Assembly: GCA_009760855.2 (NCBI GenBank)
Contig: WPIO01000060.1
Span: forward strand, 7,501 to 71,500
Source: Cristatella mucedo
Taxonomy: Eukaryota; Bryozoa; Phylactolaemata; Cristatellidae
Length of the DNA stretch: 64,000 bases
Reading direction: 5' to 3'
The position numbers and the translations under genes were made by a program. The stretch's first letter is position 1; the number at the start of each line of letters is the position of its first letter. Below the pieces are notes generated by a model. The model was not told the DNA's origin. It did no database searches and worked only from the letters and a program-made list of their open reading frames with translations. This document shows positions 1-11,300 of this stretch, one piece after another.

Positions 1-679
1 GAGGGCGAAGCGGCCCAGCAAGAAGGCAGCGCCGGCGGCTGCGCAGAGACGGCAGCGCAACGAGGCAGGCCGCGCTCGGTGGTGCAGCCGTCGTCGGCGG
101 CGTACGCCACATCCGGATGCTGTATGGCCTTGTGCATGACGGCATGCCCCAGGGGGTCCGTCTGCACCGCCGTACTGCACCTCGGACCGCCTCCACCGGA
201 GGTGGCCGCTGGGTCCACTGCAGCCACTGGCGGTCCCTTGCCGCCCACGCTGCCACGCACGATGTTTTTGTTCGTGAACGGACTGTAGGACATGTCGGGA
301 TGCTGCGTGGCCTTGTGAAGCATCGTGTAGCCATACCAGCTGGTCTGGCAGGCCACCGACTGCTGCTGCAGCGGCAGCCGAGGCTGCTGGATGGCACCAG
401 CTGCAGCCACAGCACACGGCGGCCGTGAGGCCGGCAATCCGTCGGCTTTCGAGCACTCGCGGTCGTCACACTGCCACTGGGTCACAAGAGGCATGGAGGC
501 AGCTGCTTCTGCTGCTGCATCGGTGCGCTGCGGCTCGACCGATGGGCAGTCTATGGGCGGCTGCTGCAGCGGCGCCGACGAGGCTTTGGTGGTCCTTAGC
601 TCGGCACACTGCTTAAGCACACCACCATCCTCATCCTCCAGTGGACCCGGCTCGCCACTGCCGCCACCAGTGGCCACCT
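1..679 (-). CDS. Exon of an unrecognised gene, open to the left edge (partial)
   Basis: Read on the minus strand, this stretch is open for 226 codons without a stop. It starts right after a good acceptor (pyrimidine-rich tract ending TTTTCTACTCAG at about 680-691) and runs off the window. The protein is rich in Gly, Pro, Ala and Gln. It holds a motif that occurs twice: MLHKATQHPDMSY (about residues 126-138) and VMHKAIQHPDVAY (about 187-199). The first copy is followed by SPFTNKNIVRG. I do not recognise the family and assign no function. The reading frame starts in phase 0, which matches the phase-0 end of the candidate exon at 1649-1727. The opposite strand also has frames through this GC-rich DNA, but they lack the repeated motif and the acceptor. 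That it is coding is an inference from length, repeat and splice site. Confidence 0.55.
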
Positions 680-1170
680 GAGTAGAAAACCCGGATCGCG
701 ACTGAAGCGCACCGATGGAGACGCTTGTCCTCGACATTTGAGTGCAAAGCGAGCATCCCCCATCCATCACTCCGGGCAAGGCAATTAGCGCAACGAGCTG
801 TGCTTGCTCAGACGACACGTGGAGAGCCACAGGTCTGCAGGTAACACCGGTGCCAGCCGGAAACGCGGTGAGCGGGCAACCGACGGAGGTGAGGGAGGTG
901 CTGCATGCGTGCAAGCAGTGGTCCGGGTAGCAAACACTACCGAAATAGCCAGGTGCGAGTGTGTGCACATGCATTCACACACGCAGGAGGGTGCATGCAC
1001 ACATCACCGGCGCGGCCTGGGGGCAAGAAGCCCACGAAGGACCAAGCAAGCCTACAGTGGGTGGGGCACGTGCTGATTGGTCTCTCACTGCCGAGCACCC
1101 AGTCGGCCACGCCCACTTCACTGCAGGGCGACAATCTGCAGTGCAACAGTGAACATCGGCAGAAAGAATT

Positions 1171-1172
<2 letters not shown>

Positions 1173-1234
<62 letters not shown>

Positions 1235-1264
1235 CACACACATATACATATATATTCATATATA

Positions 1265-1304
<40 letters not shown>

Positions 1305-1310
1305 CACATA
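1173..1310. repeat. (TA)n microsatellite, compound with CA
   Basis: Pure TA dinucleotides at 1173-1230, then a mixed CA/TA stretch, then a second TA run at about 1270-1300. It lies in the putative intron between the left-edge exons. Confidence 0.97.
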
Positions 1311-1421
1311 TGCTTGTCACTCCACCAAATCGACAAGCAGGAGCGATCATGGCATTGGCTGCTGTCTGCTCCCGACTGCGAATGGTTGGTTGCTGCATTC
1401 GGGAGTAGCACTGAAATGTGC

Positions 1422-1423
<2 letters not shown>

Positions 1424-1492
<69 letters not shown>
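1424..1492. repeat. (GA)n microsatellite
   Basis: About 34 uninterrupted GA dinucleotides, in the same putative intron as the TA repeat. Confidence 0.97.
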
Positions 1493-1494
<2 letters not shown>

Positions 1495-1648
1495 TGTGAA
1501 GAGAAAACTCGGGCAGAGGCACCGCTGAGGCAGTGGGATGCAAGTCAGACGTGCGATGCCTCGGAGCGATGGCAGCAGCAGCAGCAGGGAGGAGGGCAGT
1601 AGTAGCAGCAGCAGTCACCACCACCACAAACCCTTGGCAAGTACTAAC

Positions 1649-1727
1649 CTTCATTTCCTGTCGTCGATAATGCAAGTGAGCCGAGGGCGCGTATTGCGAC
1701 TTCCCAGGACCTGCTTGTTGCCTGAAC
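1649..1727 (-). CDS. Candidate small exon of the left-edge gene
   Basis: 79-nt candidate exon between an acceptor ending GACTGCAG and a donor ATGAAG|GTTAGT. In the frame that fits its neighbours it reads QAGPGKSQYAPSAHLHYRRQ in its middle part. It starts in phase 2 and ends in phase 0, so it joins the exon at 1-679 without a frame shift. It also accepts the phase-2 end of the candidate exon at 1964-2182. No family is recognised. Confidence 0.4.
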
Positions 1728-1963
1728 CTGCAGTCTAGCCTTTTTAAGCAAATTTCTCTATGCGTACCACTCAGCATGGCTGCTGGCATAAAATACCATC
1801 GCACGAGGTGAGGTCACAAACATTCCACGCCCAAAAGCCACCCAAAAGAAATCTGGCAGGGTAGATGCTCTCTCTATACACCAAGGTATACACAGGCAGG
1901 CCCCGTGGCACTGCTTCCTAGGCTGTCTGTCCACATCAGCTCCCGAGGCAGACTGGAGTTTAC

Positions 1964-2182
1964 CACGAACTTGACCTTAAGGCCATCGCAAGCCAATTAA
2001 CTGCTCCAACAGCTCCGATGCAATTGGTAGACCTCTCGGCACTTGGACTGGCTTCTATCTGACGGCTGCCATTAAGGATGTGTGGCTGGCTAGTGCTTCG
2101 TTTGCGCTGCCGGATTGGGGAAGTGGTGGCATCAGCTGAGATGCTTGCCTTCAGCATTCGGATCCAACGACACTGTTTACTG
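1964..2182 (-). CDS. Candidate exon of the left-edge gene
   Basis: 219-nt candidate exon after a strong acceptor (pyrimidine tract CTGTCTCCCCCTCGTCTGGCAG) and before a donor TTCGTG|GTAAAC. It encodes a basic, serine-rich stretch that includes SADATTSPIRQRKRSTSQ. It starts and ends in phase 2, which matches the next candidate exon at 1649-1727. Chance agreement of phase is possible, and no homologue is recognised. The alternative is an unspliced open frame that ends at a TAA just past the donor. Confidence 0.35.
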
Positions 2183-2479
2183 CTGCCAGACGAGGGGGAG
2201 ACAGCTGCAGCAGCAAGCCGTGATGGCGACCTGCTCACGCCATGCTCACATGGCTCAGCTTCAGATCAGATGCTGCTTGAAACACTTGCACAGCATAGCC
2301 CTTCATCTAAAACCCACGGGGACAGGAGCAGACACCACGAGAGCAAGATAATGTGGAGTGAGAATGACCAATCACACGAGACGATTGAATGCTGGAAAGA
2401 TACCAGGGGATTTGGGGGAACAGCTGCAGCTTCTTTGAAAACCGTACACATGAGGTGGCAATCAGAAAGATCGGATCAG

Positions 2480-2610
2480 GTGGGCAACTATGGAATGCAT
2501 ACCGAAAGCCGCTTAGGCTGTGAGTGTGCTATACAAAACTCTCCTGTGTAACACCCGCAGAGTCTTTATGACTTTTGGGGAGTTACAAACGGAAACATAA
2601 ACACAGCAGA
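2480..2610 (+). repeat. LINE-A 3' end fragment
   Basis: Matches the last part of the near-intact LINE at 40.5 kb: the ACCGAAAGCCGCTTAGGCTG box, the 'ctatacaaaactctcctg' box and the 'tagtctttatgactttnnggagttac' segment before the tail. 5'-truncated and diverged. Confidence 0.75.
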
Positions 2611-4206
2611 AAGTCGAGCATCAATCGGTAGCCGAGCCGGCGGCAACCACGGGGCCACACTTAGCAGAACAGGTCATGCCAAGTTGGGGCAAAAGCGTAA
2701 ATCAGTGTGCTATGCACCTACGATTAAATTTTTTTTACAAAAATCTTTTCAAACATGGCCACCAAATCTTCTTAAAAGTATCACAAGATCATGTGTTGCA
2801 GTTGGGAAAGATGATCCAGGCAGGACATGCTGTGTACACATAACTCAGCACGACTGCATCGTCAAATCAAAATGCAGGTCTGACAAACAACAATTCTCGA
2901 CCTCATTAATATGCGACCCCTGCTTACTGCAGGGTGCTAGCAATCGGTAGCTTAAGGTTCAACAATTGCCTCGACAAAATTCTTGGTCTGTCGGCACCTG
3001 CATAAGGCTGAAAAAGGCAGGCATGGCATGCAACCGAGCATTGATGCCAAAGCTGCCTAGACTTGGCAGCCTTCTACAATACAAACAAACATACATCATT
3101 GCTAGAGCAAATCACAAGCCCACGTTAGATCCTGATCTTTAAAAGGTAGGTTTTTAGCTAAAAGACACGACCGTGGGTGGCCTGCACAAGCCCGGTGGAG
3201 CCATGTAGACCAGAGGCTAGCCGACAGGGTTCGCATTGGCTCATCGGTTGAATGGGCTGCAAGGCTGTGATAAATGGTCTAGTTGCTAACATTTAATGAT
3301 CCGAGTTCTAGTCCTGCTATTCCTGCTCATTCCCGGCAGTTCCCTAACTCCTCCTGATGCCAGTCGGATGATGCCAGCTCTTCCACAAGTATTAAAATGA
3401 GGCTGGTGAATTGGGTTCGTTTTTATATTGTTTTTTTCTCTCTTTTACTTGTAAGCTAATTGCAGCAGGCCTGAGCCAACTGCTAGAGACTAATGGCTCA
3501 GCAAATGCTTAACAGCACCGGGGTGAGGCCTTCCAGTGGCTCCAGCATCACTAGCAGAGGGGGCAACACATCGAAGGTCAAGAAGCTTTCGGTACAAGCA
3601 AACCGGCAAAGAAGTCGAGTAAAGGGGCAGCAAGTAGAAGGCTGCCACATCGAAAACATTTCGACCACAGCCAAGGCATCCCAGGTGATAGGAATGAGAG
3701 ATGACAAATGGAATAAAGGATGGCCCAGTCCTACCACTGGTTGGTGTTCGGACTTTTGGCAACGGTCTGAGTGTGGGAGCCGATATGCAAGTCTACAAAG
3801 TGAGCAGAACATTGCTTCCGGAGTTGCTGCCATGAACACAACTACATTTGGGACATTCAAATCTTATCATAAAACCTACTGGCATTAGGTAAGTTATCAA
3901 ACAATCAAACGGGAACAGCAGTAGCATTCGGGGAGGGGCAACTACACGTAGCAGTTGACTAGCACAGATGAGCTAAGCACAGTTGCATAGGGCTGTAGGA
4001 ACCAAAGGCTGTACGAGCCAAGGGCTGCCGAGCCAAGAACCACAATAGGCGACCGAGTACAGCTCAAGCACATTATTAAACAGCTTCCGGGGGTGCATCT
4101 TGCGCATGCAGCCCCGTGTTTGGTAGCTTTTGTGATGCTGTGTATGCACGCTTTTGGTATAATAAGCTAATAAGGGGCTGTTACTTACATCACATATACA
4201 CGTGTA

Positions 4207-4237
<31 letters not shown>

Positions 4238-4400
4238 TGCGTGTGTGCGCACACATATATGCATATACATGCAGCAGATACATACACATTACATATAATT
4301 TGTAGGTGCATGAGCACACACACACCCACACACGTGTTCACACACGCACACATACTTTGATTGTGCTATAGAAACCTAGCCTTTGTAACACTCACTTCAC
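2611..4400. other. Region downstream of DGCR8 exon 14; no assigned exon
   Basis: This is where the missing last exon of DGCR8 and its 3' UTR should lie, but I could not identify them. A 131-codon plus-strand frame starting with ATG at 3493 and overlapping minus-strand frames at 3490-3860 have no recognisable domain. At 3240-3420 there is a possible further tRNA-derived SINE: a B-box-like GAGTTCTAGTCC after an A-box-like segment. No supportable gene is seen. Confidence 0.4.
4207..4252. repeat. (GT)n microsatellite
   Basis: GT dinucleotides at 4207-4233 passing into GC/GT-rich imperfect repeats. Further short CA runs follow at 4315-4350. Confidence 0.9.
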
Positions 4401-4567
4401 ATCCTGACACTATGCATTTAAACTCTAACCGTGTTATGCTTGTTTTCGTTAAGCATGCTACCACTCACCATTCGATAATGCTCCTTTTGCAGCAAATATA
4501 AAGTGCCTAGAAAGAGATTGAGTTCCCTCATGGTGCTATACAAATATATTATTATTATTAATATTAC
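4400..4567 (+). repeat. LINE-B 3' tail
   Basis: Carries the family's 3' signature: 'aagcatgctaccactcacc', then 'tgcagcaaatataaagtgcc', then 'tagaaagagattgagttccc', then 'tgctatacaaat' and an ATT-repeat tail. Only the 3' end is present. Confidence 0.85.
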
Positions 4568-4756
4568 TATGTCTTTGTGGAGTTACAGGCAGAGATTAAT
4601 GATACATGCCGGACTCACATAGGTATGGAACTGATCAAACTATCGCAAAGCATCTGCCGAGAGGCTTCTCCAAGCAAGTTGCAAGTAGATAAAAAGCGCA
4701 TCAGCGAACGTATTACTTTGGCAGATGTGTTTTAGATTTTTGCGTTTTGGAAAATA

Positions 4757-5000
4757 TCATCCAGTCCACAAGGTACCATCACACTTGGGAATCTGAAGAT
4801 CTGAAGAGGGTCTAATTAGATGCCTTGGGTCATAATGCCTGGTATACATTGGGGGACTCTGACAACATTTAAGCTGAAGCACAACCATACCATGACAATC
4901 CTTCCTTGTTGCAAACAGAAGGGGATTTTTAACGACTCGAGAATGCAGACCAGCTTCAACCAATCGCCTTTTGACAGTGTCACCACTAATCCACATTATA
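4757..5000 (-). pseudogene. Tc1-like transposase fragment
   Basis: A minus-strand frame reads ISGDTVKRRLVEAGLHSRVV. This resembles the helix-turn-helix segment of Tc1-family transposases (pattern VS..TVRRRL.EAGL..R). No complete transposase or terminal inverted repeats are visible. It is a decayed fragment lying between DGCR8 exon 14 and the left-edge gene. Confidence 0.7.
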
Positions 5001-5119
5001 GATTATGCTTGCATACTTTGAGCATCAGCTTTCACGGGAGCAAAAAGTTCCTTTTGCATGCAAAACCACTAAGATGGGGAGGAATGATTAGAGATCCTTG
5101 TGTGCATCAATAGCCTCTA

Positions 5120-5210
5120 GCCTTTGAGTGTGTCATAGAAAACTATTTATCGTAACACCTGCTTAGTCCTTAAGGCTTTGTAGAGTTATAGACCGAGATA
5201 TATTACACAC
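5120..5210 (+). repeat. Diverged LINE-A 3' tail
   Basis: Shares the order 'tgtgtcatagaaaact', 'cgtaacacctgcttagtcctt', 'tttgtagagttatagaccgagata' with the 3' end of the LINE at 40.5 kb. Heavily diverged. Confidence 0.6.
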
Positions 5211-5274
5211 TTTGTCAAGAAGAAGAATGTCCCGTGTAAAATCATGCACGATGCCCAATCAGAAAGAAACTTAC

Positions 5275-5358
5275 TTTTCTTTCGTTGACAGACACGATCG
5301 AGCCATCGCCATAAAGTCGCAGGATAGAGCCCCAGCAGGTGATGTTGGGGTGCAATTG
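5275..5358 (-). CDS. DGCR8: DGCR8 coding exon 14 (dsRBD2 end)
   Basis: 84 nt, phase 0 to 0. Acceptor TTCTTGTAG, donor AGAAAA|GTAAGT. Encodes [17 protein letters not shown], matching the LLHPHV..WGSLLRMYG segment at the end of DGCR8 dsRBD2. Last exon of the gene that I can identify. Confidence 0.92.
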
Positions 5359-8300
5359 CTACAAGAATGTCATACGTACTGCTGTGCCCGAGCAGTTCTC
5401 GACCAGCTCGGCACAATAAAAAAAAGAGTAAACAGAAATTCGACTAAGATTAATTATACCCCACCTGGAGTAACTTCTGAGAAGCTGCTTGCTTGCCAAG
5501 TTTCTTATTTTTTGCGACTACCTACAACCGAGAGCAGACAGCTATCATCGAGTTCAGCAATTCGGCTTTGCCATCAAAATAAAAAGAGCAGCTAGTAGCT
5601 AACAAATGGAGTCACCAGAAAAACAAACAATAAGTCATCTGCTCGGTCACAAAATGAATCCCCATTACCACTAGCCTTGCGGTCGAACTGCAAGCCACAC
5701 CGTTCCAAGTGAGGAGATAAGAAGCTGGACTGATCAGGGCAATTTCAGAGAATTAATCACTCATAAATGGCAAACAGTCTAGGTCAGTGGTTCTCAACCT
5801 TCCTAATGCCCCGACCCTTTAATACAGTTGCTCATGTTGTAACGACAGGTTGAGAACCGGTGGTTTTTGGGAAACACCAGCCGACAGCTCATCAGAGGCA
5901 AGCCGTGGTCAAGTGCTAAGAGCAAGCAGCTCTGGACGACGATGCAGTATCATTCGAAATGTGCAGAAACTCAGTCAGCTATGCAAAAGCCAGGGCATAT
6001 GTAGATGTACAATCTCCTCCGGTTAGAATCCGGCTCATTAGCTTATGTTGCATTTAAATATCCCTCTGGCACCAAGTCCCATCGGCAAAAATGGATGGCC
6101 TGTCTCAGTCTATTTCTGGTTAGCATTTGAGTTTGGCTGATCTAGCAAACCCCTAGTAAAATGTGGTGGTATGGTGCCATCACGACAAAGACCTACATCT
6201 GCTTTAGAGATCTCTTAAAAATGCAGTCAAGCTGGGTGCAGTCGAGCAGCCTTCGACTATTAGGCATATGATACTAGCCAGCTCAATATTTTGCCAAAAC
6301 CAAGTGACCATGAGTTGATCACTCCAGGCATGCTGTTGCTAGTGCACGGACAACACACGAGTCTCGCAGCCTATTTTTCATGGACTTTCTGACAGCAAAG
6401 ATTGATAGCTTGCTATGAAAAGTGTAAGTACCAAACGCTTGAGCTCGTTGGCATCTCAGAGCAAGCAGGACACGAGGAGACCATCTCGGTAAAGGTCCAA
6501 AGAGCTGGCACCACCACAAGGCCAAGCAGCATAGCAGCTACCGAACACCGGTGGTTGGATTTCGACCGTTCTCTGAAATTTGCTTTGGCACCACAGCTAA
6601 AACCAAGTTAAAGCTGGCTTGGCTAAGAGAAAAAACAGGAGTGTAGAAAGACCATTGGCAAGCATTGTGGTAAGCAGCCCCTAATCCAAGTGAGGGAGTG
6701 AACAAGATGACAGGTGGTCTTCTCAATGTGGTGGTGGAAAGTCAGAAGTATTTTGAATAATAATTTTGCCGACAGTCAACTTTTGTTACTGAGGACATTG
6801 GGACTGCAAGCAATAAAAGATGGAACATCTGGAGCACTTATGACTAAAGCAGTAGCATCCATGTTTAAACATTTGGCAGCTCCTATGTGGAACAATTAGG
6901 TTTTATCATCGGGTAGTTTAACAGTGGTATTGCCTTCCATGACCTCATGCCTGTAAGACAATCATTTCTGCATGCAGCTAACTTTTAGCATTTTTATGGA
7001 GAAGCTATGGCACGCAGAGTTCTTCTCTTTTTGAGTTCTTAATCTGCCCCTGACTTGGAGCACCTGGTACAAGCAGTTGGCATACATAGTGCAGCTAACC
7101 TGGGCTGTGTACTTGCTGACTGTAAGTGTCACTTCGACCTTGGCCGTGGCAATGACGTTGGTCTGCATTTTTATATCGGTGTCACCCATCATGAAGTTTC
7201 TACAACGTCATATACCAGAGCATACTGGGTGTCGACGAGCATCAACATGACAGCACCTACAAAAGCATGCTTCTCCAGTCATGAGGCACTTGCCGCACTT
7301 ACAATTGCCAACTACAGTACTTATCTATTGTAAAAGCTACAGGGCAAAATAACGAGTGGCTGAGTTAATCAGAGTTCCCCACACGTTAAGTTATAGCTTT
7401 CTTTAAAACACACCTAAAGTAACAGCTGACTACTACAATCAACGAGAAGAAAGGTACAACACAAACCCCCACTTGCAAGTTAAAAATGGTCTGGCTCCTT
7501 CAGAGAAAGAGAAGAAAGAAGAAGAAAAGAAGAGGAGAGAGACAGAGAGAGAAAGAGAGTACACACCTAAGCAAAAACTTACCACTCTTGGCTTTCAGTT
7601 ACAGGGATTCATTGCAAATGCTTCTGCAGAGTTGATACTGCCTTTTGGACTGCTTGCTCATCGTCACACGTTTACAAGTGCTACTACTAGTAGATACTAC
7701 TGGGTCATGACGGGCAATGTCTGATACCGGTTTCCAAAACATCATGCAAAGAGTCATGTATCATGCCATAACAGGCAAACACATTAGAAAAGCAGGTTGT
7801 ATTAGCTCGGGCAAGGGTGGATTGTCCTAGCAGCGTTTTGGAGCACCATCCAAGTTGCAATATTGCTCCTGGTGTTACACACAGGCATTGCAGGCTGCAT
7901 GGTTACTGTTGATGTGAATCGACCGGCAAGAAACTCTACCACGACCATTACTCAAGCTGAGACCTACGAGGACCAAGTATGTGGCCATAGGGATGATCTG
8001 TGCAAAGTGCTAAAAAAATATAATTCATTTGCATAGCGCCCTAAGAGAACTTAATCACTATTCAGGTGCTTCACATATGCCTCGGGGCTTGAGCCCACGA
8101 CCTCAGCCAGACCTTTGTCGAGGTGAGCACCTTAACCGCTGGGCCAAACCAACTCGGCATTTACTATACCTATATACTATACATCGGCATATGCTATACC
8201 TCGAAGGCCTTACATCTTTATAGATACCCTTAGACAGTCAATCCAAAGCTCACAGGCACCGATACCGAAAAGTGCCCTCTCGAGTACGGGCCAATTCTTT

Positions 8301-11300
8301 TAGAGTAGAGATTTCAGTAGCCAGCTGGTAGTGGGTGATCGCCAGACTAAATTGCAGTTTCCACTATAGAAAGGGGCTGGTTGAATTTCTAAATCGATGC
8401 AGCACGAGTTAATTAAGTGCGCCAATGCAATGCCGGAGTCCCTCTAAATCAGGATAGCCAATATGATGATGCTCCTTACCAAATGACCAATCACCAAAGC
8501 CATGACCTGCCCTGCTAATGCAGACCTGACACGAGACGTGGCCGGATGTGCCTACCTTTTAAGGCACTCGAGCAGAACAGCATAAGGCGATGGCAGCCCA
8601 GATTGCTTGCACAGTTCGGTCATTCTCTGGTCATCGATTTTTACATTGTCGAAGAACTACAAGTGCAAAGGCAACGGGCAAACGACAAGGTACGCTAGCC
8701 ACATAAGGCACGAGATGCGTGTCATCGCAGCCGGTCGAGCACGCGCCTGCTTCCTGCAAGCAGGGGGCAGCGGTGGGAGGTGTGAGGTAAAATGAAGAGG
8801 GGACAAAGAGATGGCTCACCTCAACGCCTTTAGGGTCCTGCAGCGGCTTCAGGTTCTCCCAAGAGCTCGCCTGCACCTCGACCTTACGCATGTCCTCAGG
8901 GCTAAGCAGCACAGCCAGAGTCTTCCGGGCTTTAAAGATCATGAACGATAGCTGAGTCATTTTGCGCTCAGTATGCCACCACGGCCAAAGAACAACGCAC
9001 CACCTGCCGCTTCTGCTACAGACGATGGCATCATGCTTCGGCAAGGGGGAGAGAAAGGCTTGTGGCGCCTGTGGAAAGGGGGCAAACGTCTCACCAGCAT
9101 TGCTCTTGGCATTCTTCTTGTTGGCTCCATGGCCGGTCCCATATTCCATTCCGTCGATTTTAACGACTGCACAGTACGGATTCGTTGAATTGTCGGTCTC
9201 GCGGTAGTCGTAAATCGGCTTCGTCTTTTGACTCCACTGCAGATACTCGTGGAGGATGCATACAAACGTCTTGCCTTTGGGGTTCAGCACGAGGTTGCCT
9301 GCACACACGAAGCGCCAAAGCAGTGGCGGAGCGACTGAGGTTCAGCTCCACGATTTACGGTGGCCACCGCAATAGTGCCGGCGCCCGAACGTGAACGGCC
9401 ACAGATGAGAGCGCGAGTAAAATCGCGAAATGGCAGCCGTTGGCCACTTGTCACGATGAACTGAGCCGGACCAAACGAGCTTTCACCAAACGAGCACGTC
9501 GAGGTGTAGAGCACAAAGCAATGCTCCAAAACCCCCAGAAAACCACTGTTAGCCGCCTGCGTGCTTAAAGCTACTACCCAGTGCCCCCGGCCGCTGTGCA
9601 CTGCCAACACTCCCACTGCCAGCTGCAACAACGATGGTGCAGCATTGTGCACCATGGGACACCAATAACCTTTCTGGCTGCAAGCCATTGTTCAGGAGGG
9701 GTTAGTTAGTCAGGAAGGTACATCAGACAGCAGGCTGCTGAAACAGCATCAGTCAGACGACTCAGCTGAATGTTAAAGCAAGAACTTCTAAAAAGAAAGG
9801 ACTATCTGACAAAATCGTAGCTCTGCCAGATGATACCATCATTAAAGATGCATCAAATATGCCAGCGATTTGGTTGAAGACCAAATAACGCTGTGCACAT
9901 CAAGACCGAGTTTTACTGAAGTGTATGCCAACAGGCACGTACAGGTGTGCATTTTTTTTTTATCTGCCCACGACTCCGGCTGATCATTAGCAGGAGGACT
10001 TATTGCACATTATACTGGAGAAATTTTCCATAGCACACCCACAGCTTTGGCAGCATCAGCCTGCTATCGGAGATAAACGGTGTCAATGTGAGGAAACAAA
10101 AAAAGACGGGAGAAGCATAGCTCGAGTAACTACAGCAGTCATGGAAAACAGTGGCAAAAAAATAACATTAAGAAACGTAAATAGCAAGAAATAGGTACCG
10201 GAACCACCCAATAAATCTGCTACAGAAAATCGGTATAGTCACTGCACAAGAATTGCATTAGTAAGTTCAGCAGGCTTACAAATAATATTAGGGCTATCGA
10301 AGCTTCAAGTTTTATAGTTCATATATTGTCCTATGTATACTGTTCAGTAGATAACACCACTCCTTAAGCAAAAGAAGTATGTGGTCGAGTTTCAGGCTAG
10401 CAGCCATGTTCAAGACCCACTGTAGTCGCTAGATGTAATTTTTTGATAGACTTGTCCATTCCAACGAATCCTTGTCTTCTGCTGTGGTGAGAAGCTTCGA
10501 TTCTGAGGAGAATGAATATGATAGCAGGCCGTGAAAAAAGTTTTGGGAATAGATTGATTGTCACAAAAGTCGTGACCTAAGATGTCGCAGACTGTGAGAA
10601 CCGGATGGGGGTTCTCACTATTGTGTCTCCATCAATCGTTCTTGGTGAAGAGCTGAAATTTAAAATCACCTGCTGGTCCAAGGGCTGCAGGATAGAGGTT
10701 GTGTTGGGTGGAAGACGGAGAACCTTTATAAACTTGAATTTTTTAAGGATGTCATCATCGATGTTAGGTAGGTGAGCAGGTGCATTGTCCAGGACGAGAA
10801 GGGCAGGCAGGGGCGGGCTGTTTTTCTGGAGATATTTCTAAACGTCAGGACCAAGGACCATATTCACCCAGCCCATAAAGAAAGAACTGCATGGTGGCAC
10901 ACACCTTCGGGTTTGCCATCTGCATAAGCTGCAGTTTTCCTTTTAGAATCTAATGTTACATATAGACTCTGGGGTTTTCCGAATGATAAACGAGCAGCGG
11001 CTTAATTGCCACTCACATTGGCTCGCCTATTAATTGTTTAAAAAGTGTAATTGTGCATTTAAAGAGCGGGCCAGCCCAACGTTTTGATAGGGCCGAAGAA
11101 AGAGCTAGGTAGATGGCACGTTTTCTAATACTAACAATTAAGATAGCTCATCCCCATTAACTCACAGCCTACACAAACAACTGCTTTGTAAGTCACGACC
11201 TGAATTAATTATCGTGCAGGCAGGAATGGCTGAGACGACTGCAGAGGCCAGAGAGGTTTCAGTATTGTGCATGCTCAAAAAGTTAAGCTGCATAACATTA

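Noticed and set aside
905-1499. Long frames of alternating Tyr-Ile and Arg-Glu on both strands
   Set aside because: They are translations of the TA and GA microsatellites, not genes.
3493-3888. 131-codon plus-strand ATG frame and overlapping minus-strand frames
   Set aside because: No domain on either strand and both strands open; I could not link it to DGCR8's missing C-terminus.
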